A DNA stretch of 64,000 nt from Aestuariivivens insulae (GCF_022662195.1 NZ_JAKMCS010000001.1:496001-560000), one strand, 5' to 3'. Shown: positions 35,554 to 44,996, counted from the first letter of the stretch. A program made the numbers and translations. Notes: generated by a model not told the origin, from the sequence alone.

Positions 35554-35579
35554 TCGCCTAAAAAGTAATTTTTAGGCGA
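35554..35579 (-). terminator. Terminator of the OmpA-family gene
   Basis: A perfect 11-bp stem (35554-35564 with 35569-35579, 4-base loop) lies 28 bp downstream of the OmpA-family stop. It is followed on the minus strand by a T-rich tract. A good intrinsic terminator. Confidence 0.82.
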
Positions 35580-35606
35580 CATCTTATGCTAAGTTAACAA
35601 GGTCTA

Positions 35607-36815
35607 TTATTTTGATGTAATCGTTATGGTTAACTCCGAACGCCTGTTAAGAGCTCTTCCCTCTTTTGAATTGTTATCGGATACTGGTTGGTTTTCTCCT
35701 TTACCTTCAACTTTTATGGCGTTGGAATGTAGTCCTTTTGAAACTAAATACTCCTGTATTTTATTGGCTCTTTTTTCAGATAGTGTTTGATTATAGATAT
35801 CGCTGCCAACATTATCTGTATGGCCATTAACGTTTATAATATAGGACGTCCCAGCTTTTGAAGCTTTAGCAATATCATCTAAAATGACTCTAGCATTGTT
35901 GTCAAGAGTTGTACTGTTGTAATCGAAATAAATAGTTTTACTATTATCTTTAACTGTTTCCGAAACAACAGGCTCTTTGACAGGCGTAGGACATCCTCCG
36001 CCATTATCGCCTTTAACATTTGGGCATTTGTCCAAATTATCAGGAATGCCATCGTTATCAGAGTCTGGGCATCCTCCAAATTCTTTAGAGCCACTTTGGT
36101 TTGGACAAAGATCAAATTCGTTAGGTACCCCATCACCATCGTTGTCGTTATTTACAGGTTCTTCTTCTACAGGCTCCTCTTTTGTAAATTTTCCAAATTT
36201 AAAAGTGACGCCAAAACTGTGTTGCCAATGCTTAACCAAATAGTCTTCAAACGAATGCTTGTAAGTAGTCTCCAGGCCAAAACCTAAATTTTCTGTGGCC
36301 CAATACCTAATGCCCAACGATCCGTTAACGGTACCGGCTCCAACTAAGTTGTTTGTGCCAGAAGCAGTAGATAAGGTATTGTATGTGCCTTCTTGTATCC
36401 AAGTGTAACCACCACCAACAGCAATAAAAGGTTCTAATTTGGTTGTGTTGAATAAATTGGAAAGGCTATAGTTAACCATACCATCTAAACTATAGTATTC
36501 TAATTTGTTTACTTGGGCACTGGGCATAGTACTGGTTTCTCCCCATTTGCTGAGCTTGTTGTATGAAGCCCTAGCACTTAATGATAAATTTTTGGCTAAA
36601 TACCTAGAGACTTTAACAGTAGGGATGCCAATGTTCCAGTGATCTGTCCAATTAAAAAATTCATCAAAATAGTTGCCTTGTGGGGTGTTTTCACCAACGG
36701 GGTAGACATCTACAGCATTAATACCTAATTCTAATGTCCAAGGGTTTTCTTTTGTTTGTGAAAACGCAAAAGAGGTAATTAATAATAATGATAGATTCAG
36801 TAGATTTTTTTTCAT
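35607..36815 (-). CDS. OmpA-family protein with thrombospondin type 3 repeats
   Basis: 402 residues. Signal peptide (1-19), then an N-terminal beta-barrel to about 210. Calcium-binding type 3 repeats follow at about 222-275 (DNDGDGVPNEFDLCP, then DSDNDGIPDNLDKCP). The OmpA C-terminal peptidoglycan-binding domain starts at TIYFDYNSTTLDNNA and contains NGHTDNVGSDIYNQTLSEKRA. The architecture is a common flavobacterial major outer-membrane protein that anchors the envelope to murein. Single gene with its own terminator. Confidence 0.92.
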   Translation of the reverse strand: MKKNLLNLSLLLITSFAFSQTKENPWTLELGINAVDVYPVGENTPQGNYFDEFFNWTDHWNIGIPTVKVSRYLAKNLSLSARASYNKLSKWGETSTMPSAQVNKLEYYSLDGMVNYSLSNLFNTTKLEPFIAVGGGYTWIQEGTYNTLSTASGTNNLVGAGTVNGSLGIRYWATENLGFGLETTYKHSFEDYLVKHWQHSFGVTFKFGKFTKEEPVEEEPVNNDNDGDGVPNEFDLCPNQSGSKEFGGCPDSDNDGIPDNLDKCPNVKGDNGGGCPTPVKEPVVSETVKDNSKTIYFDYNSTTLDNNARVILDDIAKASKAGTSYIINVNGHTDNVGSDIYNQTLSEKRANKIQEYLVSKGLHSNAIKVEGKGENQPVSDNNSKEGRALNRRSELTITITSK

Positions 36816-37199
36816 AAGTTGTTTTTATGGTTTTACAAAAATTTGATTCTTTATTTTGATACAGGTTTATGGATAAAGTCACATAAATTTGTAAATAATT
36901 AACACAAATTAATGAGGGCTATTTCTATAAAAAGTTTTATAATTGTGGAGTGAGCTTGTAGTGGGTTAGTTTTTAATGCTATAGCTCTTGAAGTACATTA
37001 TTTAAAATTTCTGTGAATAAAGTTATTATACGTACGAAAACTTATGGTGAAAAATATGAATGTCATTAGTAAGTTAAGGGTGCGACACTTTTTTATTAGA
37101 GCTCAACAGTTTGTTCTATGAAGCATTAAGTAATGCCTAAAAGGAAATTGGATTTAAAGGAAAGCACTTATATTTTTTTTGATTTATAAATAGTTTCAA
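36816..37199. other. Divergent spacer between ompA-like and radC
   Basis: 384 bp with no gene. It must carry the divergent promoters of the OmpA-family gene and radC. I see several AT-rich stretches but no exact TAnnTTTG at a useful distance, and no repeat element. Confidence 0.4.
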
Positions 37200-37898
37200 A
37201 TGTCTGGAAATAAAGCCTCATTTTCCATAAAGAAATGGTCCCAAGACGATCAGCCTCGTGAAAAATTACTTAATAAAGGGAAAGTCGTGTTAAGTGATGC
37301 CGAATTGGTGGCCATTTTAATAGGCTCTGGAAATAAGGATGAAAGTGCAGTAGCCTTGTGTAAAAGAATTTTGGCCAGTGTAGACTATAATTTAAGCGAG
37401 CTGGGCAAGCTTTCCACTAAACAACTTATGGCTTTTAAAGGTATAGGTGAGGCTAAAGCTGTTGCCATAGCTGCAGCAATGGAATTAGGACGGCGTAGAC
37501 GTGGCGTAGAAGCCTTGGACAAGCAAAAAATTACATCAAGCAGGTCGGTTTACGAGTTCATGCAACCCATAATAGGGGAATTACAGCACGAAGAGTTTTG
37601 GATTATCTATTTAAACAATTCCAATAAGGTCATTCATAAAAATCAATTAAGTAAAGGAGGGATAACAGGGACTTTGGTCGATGTGCGCTTGGTACTTAAA
37701 AATGCACTCGAAGTAGGGGCAACGGGGTTAATATTGGTACATAACCATCCGTCGGGAACATTAAAGCCCAGCTTGGCCGATAAAAAAATCACCCAAAAAT
37801 TAAAGTTGGCAGCACAGAGCTTAGATATTAATGTGTTGGACCACCTAATTATCACAGAAAAAGCATACTTTAGTTTTGCAGATGAAAACCTATTGTAA
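37200..37898 (+). CDS. radC: RadC-family JAB/MPN protein
   Basis: 232 residues, usual RadC length. An N-terminal helix-hairpin-helix-like region (KQLMAFKGIGEAKAVAIAAA, 75-94) is followed by a JAMM/MPN domain with HNHPSG at 181-186 and D194. The segment EEFWIIYLNNSNKVI starts the MPN fold. The name radC is historical; a role in recombination repair is doubtful, and the MPN domain suggests metal-dependent isopeptidase- or nuclease-like activity. The stop overlaps the next gene's ATG by one base (TAATG), so translation is coupled. Confidence 0.92.
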   Translation: MSGNKASFSIKKWSQDDQPREKLLNKGKVVLSDAELVAILIGSGNKDESAVALCKRILASVDYNLSELGKLSTKQLMAFKGIGEAKAVAIAAAMELGRRRRGVEALDKQKITSSRSVYEFMQPIIGELQHEEFWIIYLNNSNKVIHKNQLSKGGITGTLVDVRLVLKNALEVGATGLILVHNHPSGTLKPSLADKKITQKLKLAAQSLDINVLDHLIITEKAYFSFADENLL

Positions 37899-39202
37899 TG
37901 CTTCTAGTCTATACGCATAACATAACACCAAGATTGAAATATGTTTTTAAGCATATTTGTACGCGAATTTTAGGGGTTGATGTTACATTCACCACAAAGG
38001 TTGAAGATTTTATTGCCCACGATAGCTTAAAGATGTCGTACACCAGACAGCAATTGGGGAATGAATTTTTTGTAAAGAGCCACGATATCTTATTCGAACA
38101 GGGCATCACAGATATTGAGATTAATGTTCACGATTGGGAAAACACAAAATGCTTCTTCTACAACGGCGACAAGAGTGCCATGCCTTTCGATATTTTTGCA
38201 GCGTCATTTTATTTGTTGTCCCGATATGAAGAATATTTGCCACAGGTACGGGATGAATATGGACGTTTTTTGGCTACCGAAAGCATTGGATATAAATACG
38301 GTTTTTTGCATCAGCCTGTTGTAGATATTTGGGCATACAAATTTAAGGAGCATTTACAAATGCAATTTCCAAATTTTGATTTTCCCAAGAAAACCTTCAG
38401 TATAAAACCAATTATAGATGTGCCCTGCGCCTATAATTTTAGGCTAAAAGGCATCATGCGAACCATAGGTGGTGTTATAAAAGATGTTTTCAGCTTTAAG
38501 TTAAAAACATTATATAATAGATTTATGGTCCTTTTTGGCTTTAAGCACGATCCGTTCGATACCTATAAGTATATCATCAATAAGCAAAAGCAAACTAAGT
38601 TTAAGTTTTTGTTCTTCTTTTTGGTAGGGAGTTATTCCACTTACGATAAAGGCACCAATGCCAATAATAAGGAGTATAAATCCTTAATCAAGCATATAGC
38701 AGATTATTGTAAAGTAGGATTAAAGGCCTCTTATTTTGCTATTGAGAACAGTGCTGTTTTAAAGAAAGAAAAACAACAAATGGAGTCCATAATAAATGCT
38801 AATTTGGAGGTGTCGCGACAATCGTATTCCAAACTTAACTTCCCAGAATCTTATCGGAATTTAGTGGATTTAGAGATTAAAGAAGATTATACCATGGGCT
38901 ATGTTAACCAAATAGGGTTTAGGGCAGGTTCCTGTACGCCGTTTTTATTTTACGATTTAGACTATGAGACCCAAACGCCACTTAAAATAAACTCTTACCA
39001 TATTATGGATTATGCCCTGTTAAAGCATAAATCTTTGTTAGATAAGAAAAAGGCCTTATATGAGATCATTGCAGAAATAAAGCAGGTAAATGGGCAGTTT
39101 GTGCCAGTGTTCCATAATTACACCTTTAGTAGCTTACCACGTTGGGATGGGTTTAAAGAATTGTTTAATGATATATTGAATGCTGCCCATGGAGAAGCTT
39201 AA
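37898..39202 (+). CDS. Polysaccharide-deacetylase-family protein (DUF7033-like N-terminus)
   Basis: 434 residues. The N-terminal 120 residues (LLVYTHNITPRLKYVFKHIC, then PFDIFAASFYLLSRYEEY) match the domain found before polysaccharide deacetylase-like regions in Bacteroidota. The C-terminal part holds a NodB-like TIM-barrel remnant (VGLKASYFAIENSAVLKKEK, RQSYSKLNFPESYRNLV, then VFHNYTFSSLPRWDG). The canonical metal-binding DD and HxxxH motifs are not obvious, so catalytic activity is uncertain. It begins within the radC stop and overlaps the HAD gene at its 3' end. Confidence 0.72.
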   Translation: MLLVYTHNITPRLKYVFKHICTRILGVDVTFTTKVEDFIAHDSLKMSYTRQQLGNEFFVKSHDILFEQGITDIEINVHDWENTKCFFYNGDKSAMPFDIFAASFYLLSRYEEYLPQVRDEYGRFLATESIGYKYGFLHQPVVDIWAYKFKEHLQMQFPNFDFPKKTFSIKPIIDVPCAYNFRLKGIMRTIGGVIKDVFSFKLKTLYNRFMVLFGFKHDPFDTYKYIINKQKQTKFKFLFFFLVGSYSTYDKGTNANNKEYKSLIKHIADYCKVGLKASYFAIENSAVLKKEKQQMESIINANLEVSRQSYSKLNFPESYRNLVDLEIKEDYTMGYVNQIGFRAGSCTPFLFYDLDYETQTPLKINSYHIMDYALLKHKSLLDKKKALYEIIAEIKQVNGQFVPVFHNYTFSSLPRWDGFKELFNDILNAAHGEA

Positions 39203-39881
39203 TGGTATAACCGATATATTTTTCGATTTAGATCATACGCTTTGGGATTTTGATAAAAACTCAGCTTTGACCTTTGATAAGATTTTTAAAATCAATAATA
39301 TTGATATAGATTTAGATATCTTTCTATCACATTACGAGCCTATAAACCTAAAATACTGGAAGCTTTACCGGGAGGAAAAAGTAGACAAGGCGTCTTTGCG
39401 CTATTACAGGCTAAATGAAACGTTTGAGGCAGTGGGTCATCAAATTTCAAAGGAGGTTATCAATCGATTATCTATAGATTATATTACACATCTAACGTCT
39501 TTCAATCACTTGTTTGAAAATACATTTGAGATTTTAGATTATTTGTACCAAAGTTACAGCTTGCATATTATAACCAATGGTTTTGAAGAAGTGCAGTATG
39601 GTAAATTAAGAAAATCCAATATTCATCATTATTTTAAAACCATTACAAATTCCGAACAGGTGGGCGTTAAAAAACCCAATCCAAAAATTTTTAAGCATGC
39701 CTTGAAAGTTGCCAATGTAAGAGCAGACCAATCTGTAATGATAGGCGATAATTACGAAGCAGATATCCTTGGGGCACTTAATACAGGGATGACAGCTATT
39801 TTCTTTGGAACATATAATGAAGAAATAGGTGGTGCTGTAAAACAAGTCGATAATTTAATACATCTAAAAAAAATATTGTAG
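39180..39881 (+). CDS. YjjG-type HAD pyrimidine nucleotidase
   Basis: 233 residues (ATG at 39180; a second ATG at 39189 would begin MEKLNG). HAD motif I FFDLDHTLWDF has the nucleophile D16 and D18. Motif II is IITNGF, motif III KKPNPKIF and motif IV MIGDNYEADILGA. The alpha-helical cap and FDLDHTLWDF are specific to the YjjG group, which hydrolyses non-canonical pyrimidine nucleotides and so cleans the nucleotide pool. The start overlaps the preceding deacetylase-like gene by 14-23 bp. Confidence 0.88.
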   Translation: MLPMEKLNGITDIFFDLDHTLWDFDKNSALTFDKIFKINNIDIDLDIFLSHYEPINLKYWKLYREEKVDKASLRYYRLNETFEAVGHQISKEVINRLSIDYITHLTSFNHLFENTFEILDYLYQSYSLHIITNGFEEVQYGKLRKSNIHHYFKTITNSEQVGVKKPNPKIFKHALKVANVRADQSVMIGDNYEADILGALNTGMTAIFFGTYNEEIGGAVKQVDNLIHLKKIL

Positions 39882-39901
39882 GAATAATATTCTTCTGAGA
39901 C

Positions 39902-40483
39902 ATGCGTTTTATTAAAGCTATGATAAAGACATTTTTTAAACTTACTGGTGTATTTGTTCTTCTTTGTTTTGGGATATTGTCTTGTACAAAACCAGTAGAC
40001 TTCGATCAGGCTAATGATTTGGTCCTGGAACCAGTTGTTGCATCCGATTTAATTTTTTTTAAGGCCAATGCCACCGAGTTTTTTGTTAATAATACAGAGC
40101 TGGTTACTGTAAAGGATTCTGTTATTATTGATCTGTTTAGACGAGAGTTTTTTGTAGACCATGTTGCCAAAGCCGAGTTTGTTTTTGAAATCACAAATTC
40201 AATAAATAGAGGCGGTAGGGTAACCGTTGAACTTTTTGATATTAATGACCAAAAACGCCATGAATTCTCCATTACAGCTCCAGCATCTCCAGATAATTCA
40301 GATGTCGTTACGACACATACAGAGGTTTTTGAAGCACAAGCACTTGATGCCTTAAAAGTAACGGATAAGGTCGTACTGACCCTGCAAGTGCTAGCAGGCG
40401 GGGATCCATTAAATGATAATTCGCCCGGAAGAATTGAGCTTAAATCCAAAGGGGTGTTTTATGTAAAAGTTGAAGGTTCGTAA
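39902..40483 (+). CDS. Hypothetical lipoprotein
   Basis: 193 residues. A hydrophobic N-terminus with the lipobox GILSC (Cys at about residue 28) is followed by an acidic beta-rich region (VRDSVIIDLF-like strands, FVFEITNSINRGGRVTVELF) and a glycine/proline turn GGDPLNDNSPGRIELKS. No recognised family; probably an outer-membrane-attached beta-sandwich. It sits 20 bp after the HAD gene on the same strand and about 110 bp before the DUF5723 gene, perhaps acting with the latter. Confidence 0.65.
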   Translation: MRFIKAMIKTFFKLTGVFVLLCFGILSCTKPVDFDQANDLVLEPVVASDLIFFKANATEFFVNNTELVTVKDSVIIDLFRREFFVDHVAKAEFVFEITNSINRGGRVTVELFDINDQKRHEFSITAPASPDNSDVVTTHTEVFEAQALDALKVTDKVVLTLQVLAGGDPLNDNSPGRIELKSKGVFYVKVEGS

Positions 40484-40544
40484 TGAAACATCCATCCCTA
40501 AATCTTAGACATACAGCGGCAATGATAATTAGGATGTTACAAGC

Positions 40545-40572
40545 CTGTGCTGAGCTCAGTCGAAGCTTGGCC
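40545..40572. repeat. Intergenic palindromic repeat
   Basis: A CTGTGCTGAGCTCAGTCGAAG element lies in the spacer before the DUF5723 gene. It shares the CTGAGC...GTCGAAG half-site pattern with the element near 29622 and looks like another copy of the interspersed palindrome family. The predicted start of the next gene is only 20 bp away. Confidence 0.5.
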
Positions 40573-40592
40573 TTTAAAAAATATATTTGCAC

Positions 40593-41999
40593 ATGAAAAA
40601 GCTAAGTGTTCTATTGGCTTTCATGGCCTGTTCATCATTTTCGCAGAACAAACAAATACTATATGGGTTTTCAGAAATACCACAATCACTAATGCTAAAC
40701 CCAGGAGGAAAAGTTAATAACAGGGGCTATTTTGGAATACCCTTATTATCCCATTTTCATGTAAATGGAGGAACATCGGGGAGTACAGTTTATGACCTTT
40801 TTGCAGATGATGGCATTGATTTTAATGTTAAACTTCGGAGCGCTGTAAATAATATGAAGTCAATCGATTTCTTTACAGCTACCCAACAATTGGAGCTGTT
40901 GTCGGGAGGCTATGCCTTTGGCCCTAGCTATAATAAAAACCAATATTTAAGCTTTGGCTTGTATCAGGAAACCGACTTTATTGCTTATTTCCCTAAAGAT
41001 GAGGCCATACTGGCTTTAGAAGGAAATGCTAATAATATAGGACGGTATTTTCGGTTAAATCAAGTGAGTTCAAGAGGCGAGGTGCTTTCGGTTTTTCATG
41101 TAGGCTATAATAAGAAGGTGAACAGAAAACTAACCTATGGTATTCGAGGTAAAATTTATTCAAGCTTAGCTAATTTCAGCTCAACAAAAAATAGAGGCTA
41201 TTTTGTAACAAACACGGGAGATAATAATTTTTACACCCACCTTTTTAACCTGGATTTCGAACTTCAAACCTCAGGAATTAATAGTATGACAGAAGGTGAT
41301 TCCGATTTTTCGGGGAAGGATATTATAAAAAGAACCTTATTGGGAGGCAATTTAGGTTTGGGTTTTGATGTGGGGTTTACCTATAATGTAACCAAGCAAT
41401 GGACCGTAGATGCCAGTGTGTTGGATGTAGGTTTTGTTAGGCATAGTAAGGATGTTAAGAATTTTGAAATTAAAGGACGGTATGTGTTTGAAGGGATAAA
41501 TCCACTTTTTCCAGAAACAAGCGAAGGACAAACCGCTGAGGATTATTGGAATGAAGTAGGAGAGGCTTTCGAGGATTTATTCGACATAGAGGAAACAGAA
41601 ACAAAGTATACGACTTGGCGACCAATAAAGTTTAATACCTCACTAAATTATGCCTTCGGAAAGCCAAAATACGAAGATTGTAATTGCTTGAGAAAAGACG
41701 AAGGTTACCTCAATGCTACGGGCATTCAGCTTTATGCCATAAACAGACCAAGACAACCACAGCTGGCTTTAACAGCTTACTATTATAGAAGATTATTTAA
41801 AGGATTGCGTGCTAAAGCAAGCTATACCTTAGATTCCTATTCATTAAGTAATATTGGTCTAGGAATATCTGCCCACTTGGGAGGTTTTAACTTTTATGCA
41901 ATGGCCGATAATTTTTTAAATTATAGAAACATTTATAATGCGCAAAGTGTATCTTTACAACTAGGTTTTAATTATATATTTAATAAAAATGAAGACTAA
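40593..41999 (+). CDS. DUF5723-family outer-membrane protein
   Basis: The start is taken at 40593 (MKKLSVLLAFMACSSFSQ, signal peptide), 468 residues; a TTG two codons upstream also exists. DUF5723 proteins are predicted outer-membrane barrels of Bacteroidota. Supporting features are FSEIPQSLMLNPGG at the start, GYFGIPLLSHFHVNGG, repeated Gly/aromatic strands and a C-terminal QLGFNYIF. Function unknown. The last 11 bases overlap the next gene, so the pair is co-expressed. Confidence 0.83.
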   Translation: MKKLSVLLAFMACSSFSQNKQILYGFSEIPQSLMLNPGGKVNNRGYFGIPLLSHFHVNGGTSGSTVYDLFADDGIDFNVKLRSAVNNMKSIDFFTATQQLELLSGGYAFGPSYNKNQYLSFGLYQETDFIAYFPKDEAILALEGNANNIGRYFRLNQVSSRGEVLSVFHVGYNKKVNRKLTYGIRGKIYSSLANFSSTKNRGYFVTNTGDNNFYTHLFNLDFELQTSGINSMTEGDSDFSGKDIIKRTLLGGNLGLGFDVGFTYNVTKQWTVDASVLDVGFVRHSKDVKNFEIKGRYVFEGINPLFPETSEGQTAEDYWNEVGEAFEDLFDIEETETKYTTWRPIKFNTSLNYAFGKPKYEDCNCLRKDEGYLNATGIQLYAINRPRQPQLALTAYYYRRLFKGLRAKASYTLDSYSLSNIGLGISAHLGGFNFYAMADNFLNYRNIYNAQSVSLQLGFNYIFNKNED

Positions 42000-42849
42000 A
42001 TTTATATTTTCGTTACTGTTTTGTTTTATCGCTACGGGCCTATTTGCCCAGTCAAGTTTAAACAATTACAAATACGTAATAGTTCCCAAAAAGTTCGATT
42101 TCTTAAAAGAAAATAATCAATACCAATTAAATGCGTTAAGCCAATTTTTATTCAATAAATATGGTTTTGTGGCTCTTATGGAAGGCGAGGGGTATCCAGA
42201 AGATATGGTTACCAATCGATGTTTGGCCTTAAAATCGAACGTCACCAAAGATGCTGGTTTGTTCAAGACTAAACTTGCTGTAGAGCTAAAGGACTGTAAC
42301 GATCGCGTGGTATTTACTTCCCAATTAGGAGAAAGTAGGGAAAAGGAATATGCGAAAGCCTATAATGAAGCATTACGGGAAGCCTTTAAATCGTTTGAAG
42401 GGATTAATTATAGCTATAGCCCAGATGAGTCTGTTATGGCTTCCAATAAAATGCCTCAGCAACAAGTTGAAAATACAGTTGTGACCAACGAAATAGCGGC
42501 ACTTAAAGCCGAAATCGAATCCTTGAAAAAAGAGAAACAAGCAGAGGTTAGTGAGGTAAAATCGGATGAGGCAAACGTTATGGTTGAAGAAGTGCATGTT
42601 AGTACTAATATGCCTGTTGAAGCGGCCCAAAATTCCGATAGTATACTTTATGCCCAAGCCATCGAAAATGGATTCCAACTCGTTGATAGTTCTCCGAAAG
42701 TGATCTATAAAATGATAAAAACAGGAGTCAATAATGTTTTTTTAGTTGAAGGCTTAAGCGCCATTATCTATAAACAAGGTGATAGCTGGGTAGTGGAGCA
42801 ACATACAGGAAGTACAATACTGAAAGAAACTTTAAATATTAAGTTTTAG
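41989..42849 (+). CDS. Secreted hypothetical protein co-encoded with DUF5723
   Basis: 286 residues. Signal peptide MKTKFIFSLLFCFIATGLFA, then a conserved N-terminal domain (YKYVIVPKKFDFLKENNQYQ, LFNKYGFVALMEGE), a charged coiled-coil-like segment (ALKAEIESLKKEKQAEVSEV, about 170-190) and a short C-terminal domain (GVNNVFLVEGLSAIIYKQGD). I recognise it only as a conserved Bacteroidota protein. The start overlaps the DUF5723 gene by 11 bp. Confidence 0.75.
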   Translation: MKTKFIFSLLFCFIATGLFAQSSLNNYKYVIVPKKFDFLKENNQYQLNALSQFLFNKYGFVALMEGEGYPEDMVTNRCLALKSNVTKDAGLFKTKLAVELKDCNDRVVFTSQLGESREKEYAKAYNEALREAFKSFEGINYSYSPDESVMASNKMPQQQVENTVVTNEIAALKAEIESLKKEKQAEVSEVKSDEANVMVEEVHVSTNMPVEAAQNSDSILYAQAIENGFQLVDSSPKVIYKMIKTGVNNVFLVEGLSAIIYKQGDSWVVEQHTGSTILKETLNIKF

Positions 42850-42889
42850 TTTTGATGCTTGATGCTAGATGTAGTGTCTTGACCTGTTG

Positions 42890-42953
42890 ATTCTCCTCCT
42901 TCTCAAGGAGGAGTGGATTCATTCCGTTTGCTCGGAATGAAGACGAGGAGGTT
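42890..42953. repeat. Intergenic repeat, copy A
   Basis: This carries the hairpin CTCCTCCTTCTCAAGGAGGAG (42893-42913) and a distal GAAGACGAGGAGG end. It aligns with copy B at 43142-43204 and belongs to a CTCCTCCTT...GACGAGGNGG family often seen between flavobacterial genes. Together with copy B and the CTTCCCTTTAGAAGGGAAG hairpin near 43107, it fills much of the 575-bp gene-free stretch 42850-43424. Confidence 0.72.
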
Positions 42954-43141
42954 TGTTCAATCATTAAAATAACAACCAAAGTCTTCCAGTACTTTGTTTA
43001 AATTTTCAAATTGAAGGACGTTACATCCCAGTTCCTCTAAAACTAATTTTCGATTATAATTTTGTTGTTTATTGTTTTGTTAACCCTTCCGCCCTGCGGG
43101 CACCTTCCCTTTAGAAGGGAAGGAATTGGTACGGGCCTATA

Positions 43142-43204
43142 ATTCTCCTCCTTTTCAAGGCGAAATGGATTTTACACAGTTTGATGGGATGAAGACGAGG
43201 TGGT
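43142..43204. repeat. Intergenic repeat, copy B
   Basis: This shares with copy A the TTCTCCTCCTT start, a TGGATT in the middle and GGGATGAAGACGAGG near the end. The internal hairpin is degraded, so it looks like an older copy. It lies between the DUF5723 pair and rarA, with no gene in the surrounding spacer. Confidence 0.68.
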
Positions 43205-43424
43205 TAAAAACTGTCTGTCCAATTAATGTTCATTAAAGATTAAAGAATAATCATAATCACGGTTTTTGGTTCTAGATAATTTTATTTTTAGTGTCATGGC
43301 ATCTTGGCGAAAAATTCTTTTTTTCAATCTTTCCAGTTTATTATAATGAAATTTACAAGGTCTATAGTCCGCAAACTAAAGCCTATTGACTAATGACCAT
43401 TGACCAATGACTACCGACTAAAGC

Positions 43425-44708
43425 CTAATACCCATATTTATCTTTCCAACGATTTTTTAGAAATTCCCGATGGGCATTTTCCCTAGCGTTATTTCCAGGC
43501 TCGTACAATTTGGTGTTTTGTATGGATTCTGGAAGAAACTCTTGATTGGCAAAATTATTATCATAGTTATGGGCATATTTGTAATTATCACCATAGCCCA
43601 GTTCTTTCATAAGTTTAGTGGGGGCATTCCTAATTTCCAAAGGAACGCTTAAATCACCAGTTTCCTTAACCAATTGCTGTGCTTTTCCAATGGCTTGATA
43701 AGCGGCATTACTTTTAGGGGAACAGGCCAAATAGGTGGCGCATTGGCTTAGTATAATTCGTGATTCTGGATAACCAATAGTAGACACGGCTTGAAAGGTA
43801 TTGTTGGCTATAACCAATGCCGTTGGATTGGCATTGCCAATATCTTCACTGGCTAAAATAAGTAATCTACGTGCTATAAACTTTACGTCTTCACCGCCTT
43901 CAATCATTCTAGCCAACCAATATACCGCTGCGTTTGGGTCACTGCCCCGAATGGATTTTATAAATGCTGAAATTATGTCGTAGTGCTGCTCTCCCGTTTT
44001 ATCATATCTTACAGTATTGTTTTGCACCTTTTGCAATACAACTTCATCTGTAATTTCGATGGTGTCGTTAGGAAAGGAGCTAACAATAAGTTCGAAAATG
44101 TTAAGCAGCTTTCTGGCATCACCACCAGAAAGTCTTAAAAGTGCATTGGTTTCCTTAAGAGTAATGTCTTTTTGGGACATAAATTCGTCATGGGCAATGG
44201 CTCTTTTTAAAAGAACCTCCAGATCTTGTTTTTCAAAAGCGTTTAAAATATACACCTGGCATCGCGATAATAGTGCGGGGATTACTTCGAAGCTAGGGTT
44301 TTCAGTAGTTGCTCCAATTAGTGTTATCCAGCCTTTTTCAACCGCTTGTAATAAGGAGTCCTGCTGCGATTTGCTAAAACGGTGAATTTCATCTATAAAC
44401 AAAATGGGATTTTTAGTGGTAAATAAACCGCCACTTTGTTTTGCTTTTTCAATAACATCGCGAATATCCTTAACACCAGAGTTTATGGCACTCAGGGTGT
44501 AAAATGGTCTTCCAGACTCATTAGCGATAATATTAGCAAGTGTTGTTTTACCCGTTCCTGGTGGCCCCCAAAACACCATAGAGGGAATTAGCCCTTGTTT
44601 AATTTGTTGGGTTAACGTGCCATTCGGGCCAACTAAATGGGCCTGGCTCACATAATCTGCAAGGGACTTGGGGCGTAAACGTTCAGCTAATGGTTCATTG
44701 GCATTCAT
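43425..44708 (-). CDS. rarA: Replication-associated recombination protein RarA (MgsA)
   Basis: 427 residues, typical RarA length. AAA+ core with Walker [10 protein letters not shown] (48-56), Walker [10 protein letters not shown] near 103-111, sensor [19 protein letters not shown] and the C-terminal clamp/tetramer part with [20 protein letters not shown]. It acts at stalled or broken replication forks. It is preceded by a 268-bp divergent spacer with the rhomboid gene. The first 20 coding bases, encoding MNANEP, are identical to the first 20 of the rhomboid gene. Confidence 0.95.
   Translation of the reverse strand: MNANEPLAERLRPKSLADYVSQAHLVGPNGTLTQQIKQGLIPSMVFWGPPGTGKTTLANIIANESGRPFYTLSAINSGVKDIRDVIEKAKQSGGLFTTKNPILFIDEIHRFSKSQQDSLLQAVEKGWITLIGATTENPSFEVIPALLSRCQVYILNAFEKQDLEVLLKRAIAHDEFMSQKDITLKETNALLRLSGGDARKLLNIFELIVSSFPNDTIEITDEVVLQKVQNNTVRYDKTGEQHYDIISAFIKSIRGSDPNAAVYWLARMIEGGEDVKFIARRLLILASEDIGNANPTALVIANNTFQAVSTIGYPESRIILSQCATYLACSPKSNAAYQAIGKAQQLVKETGDLSVPLEIRNAPTKLMKELGYGDNYKYAHNYDNNFANQEFLPESIQNTKLYEPGNNARENAHREFLKNRWKDKYGY
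44689..44708 (-). repeat. 20-bp inverted repeat, rarA start copy
   Basis: This is the first 20 bases of rarA read on the minus strand. They are identical to the first 20 bases of the rhomboid gene at 44977-44996. The two copies form an inverted repeat that frames the divergent spacer. Confidence 0.9.
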
Positions 44709-44842
44709 AACTGTAAAATTAAAACAATTCCTTGGTAAAAGTGTAGTTATTGGTTATTAAGTTAATGGTTGTTAAGGAGGCCCAAGTTTCAGTGGTTAAA
44801 ACAAAACTAGTTAATCATAATGAATCTTTTTTCACTTAACTG

Positions 44843-44910
44843 TGAGCTGCCTACTGGCCACTGAATACTGAATACTGATTACTGAATACTGTCTACTGAG
44901 TACTGAAATC
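44843..44910. repeat. Short tandem-like ACTGAATACTG spacer repeats
   Basis: Several near-identical 8-10 base units (CTGAATACTG, CTACTGAGTACTG, CTGATTACTG) run in a row in the rarA-rhomboid spacer. They are not spaced like CRISPR repeats. Related units appear near 43390, 62550 and 63120. Probably slippage-derived filler. Confidence 0.65.
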
Positions 44911-44976
44911 TAAAGCCAATATCTGCCAATTTTTCATTATAAGTAACATTGGACAACTATTTGCTATATTTAGTTT

Positions 44977-44996
44977 ATGAATGCCAATGAACCATT
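44977..44996 (+). repeat. 20-bp inverted repeat, rhomboid start copy
   Basis: The first 20 coding bases of the rhomboid gene are identical to those of rarA on the other strand (44689-44708). The match stops at base 21. Both copies begin exactly at the ATG. Confidence 0.9.

Noticed and set aside
40582-40589. TATATTTG as the -7 element of the DUF5723 gene
   Set aside because: It would put the transcription start at the ATG itself, and no TTTG lies at the right distance; chance match in AT-rich DNA is likely.
44843-44910. Possible CRISPR-like array of ACTGAATACTG units
   Set aside because: Units are 8-10 bp, back to back, with no unique spacers of 25-40 bp and no cas genes. It is short tandem filler.
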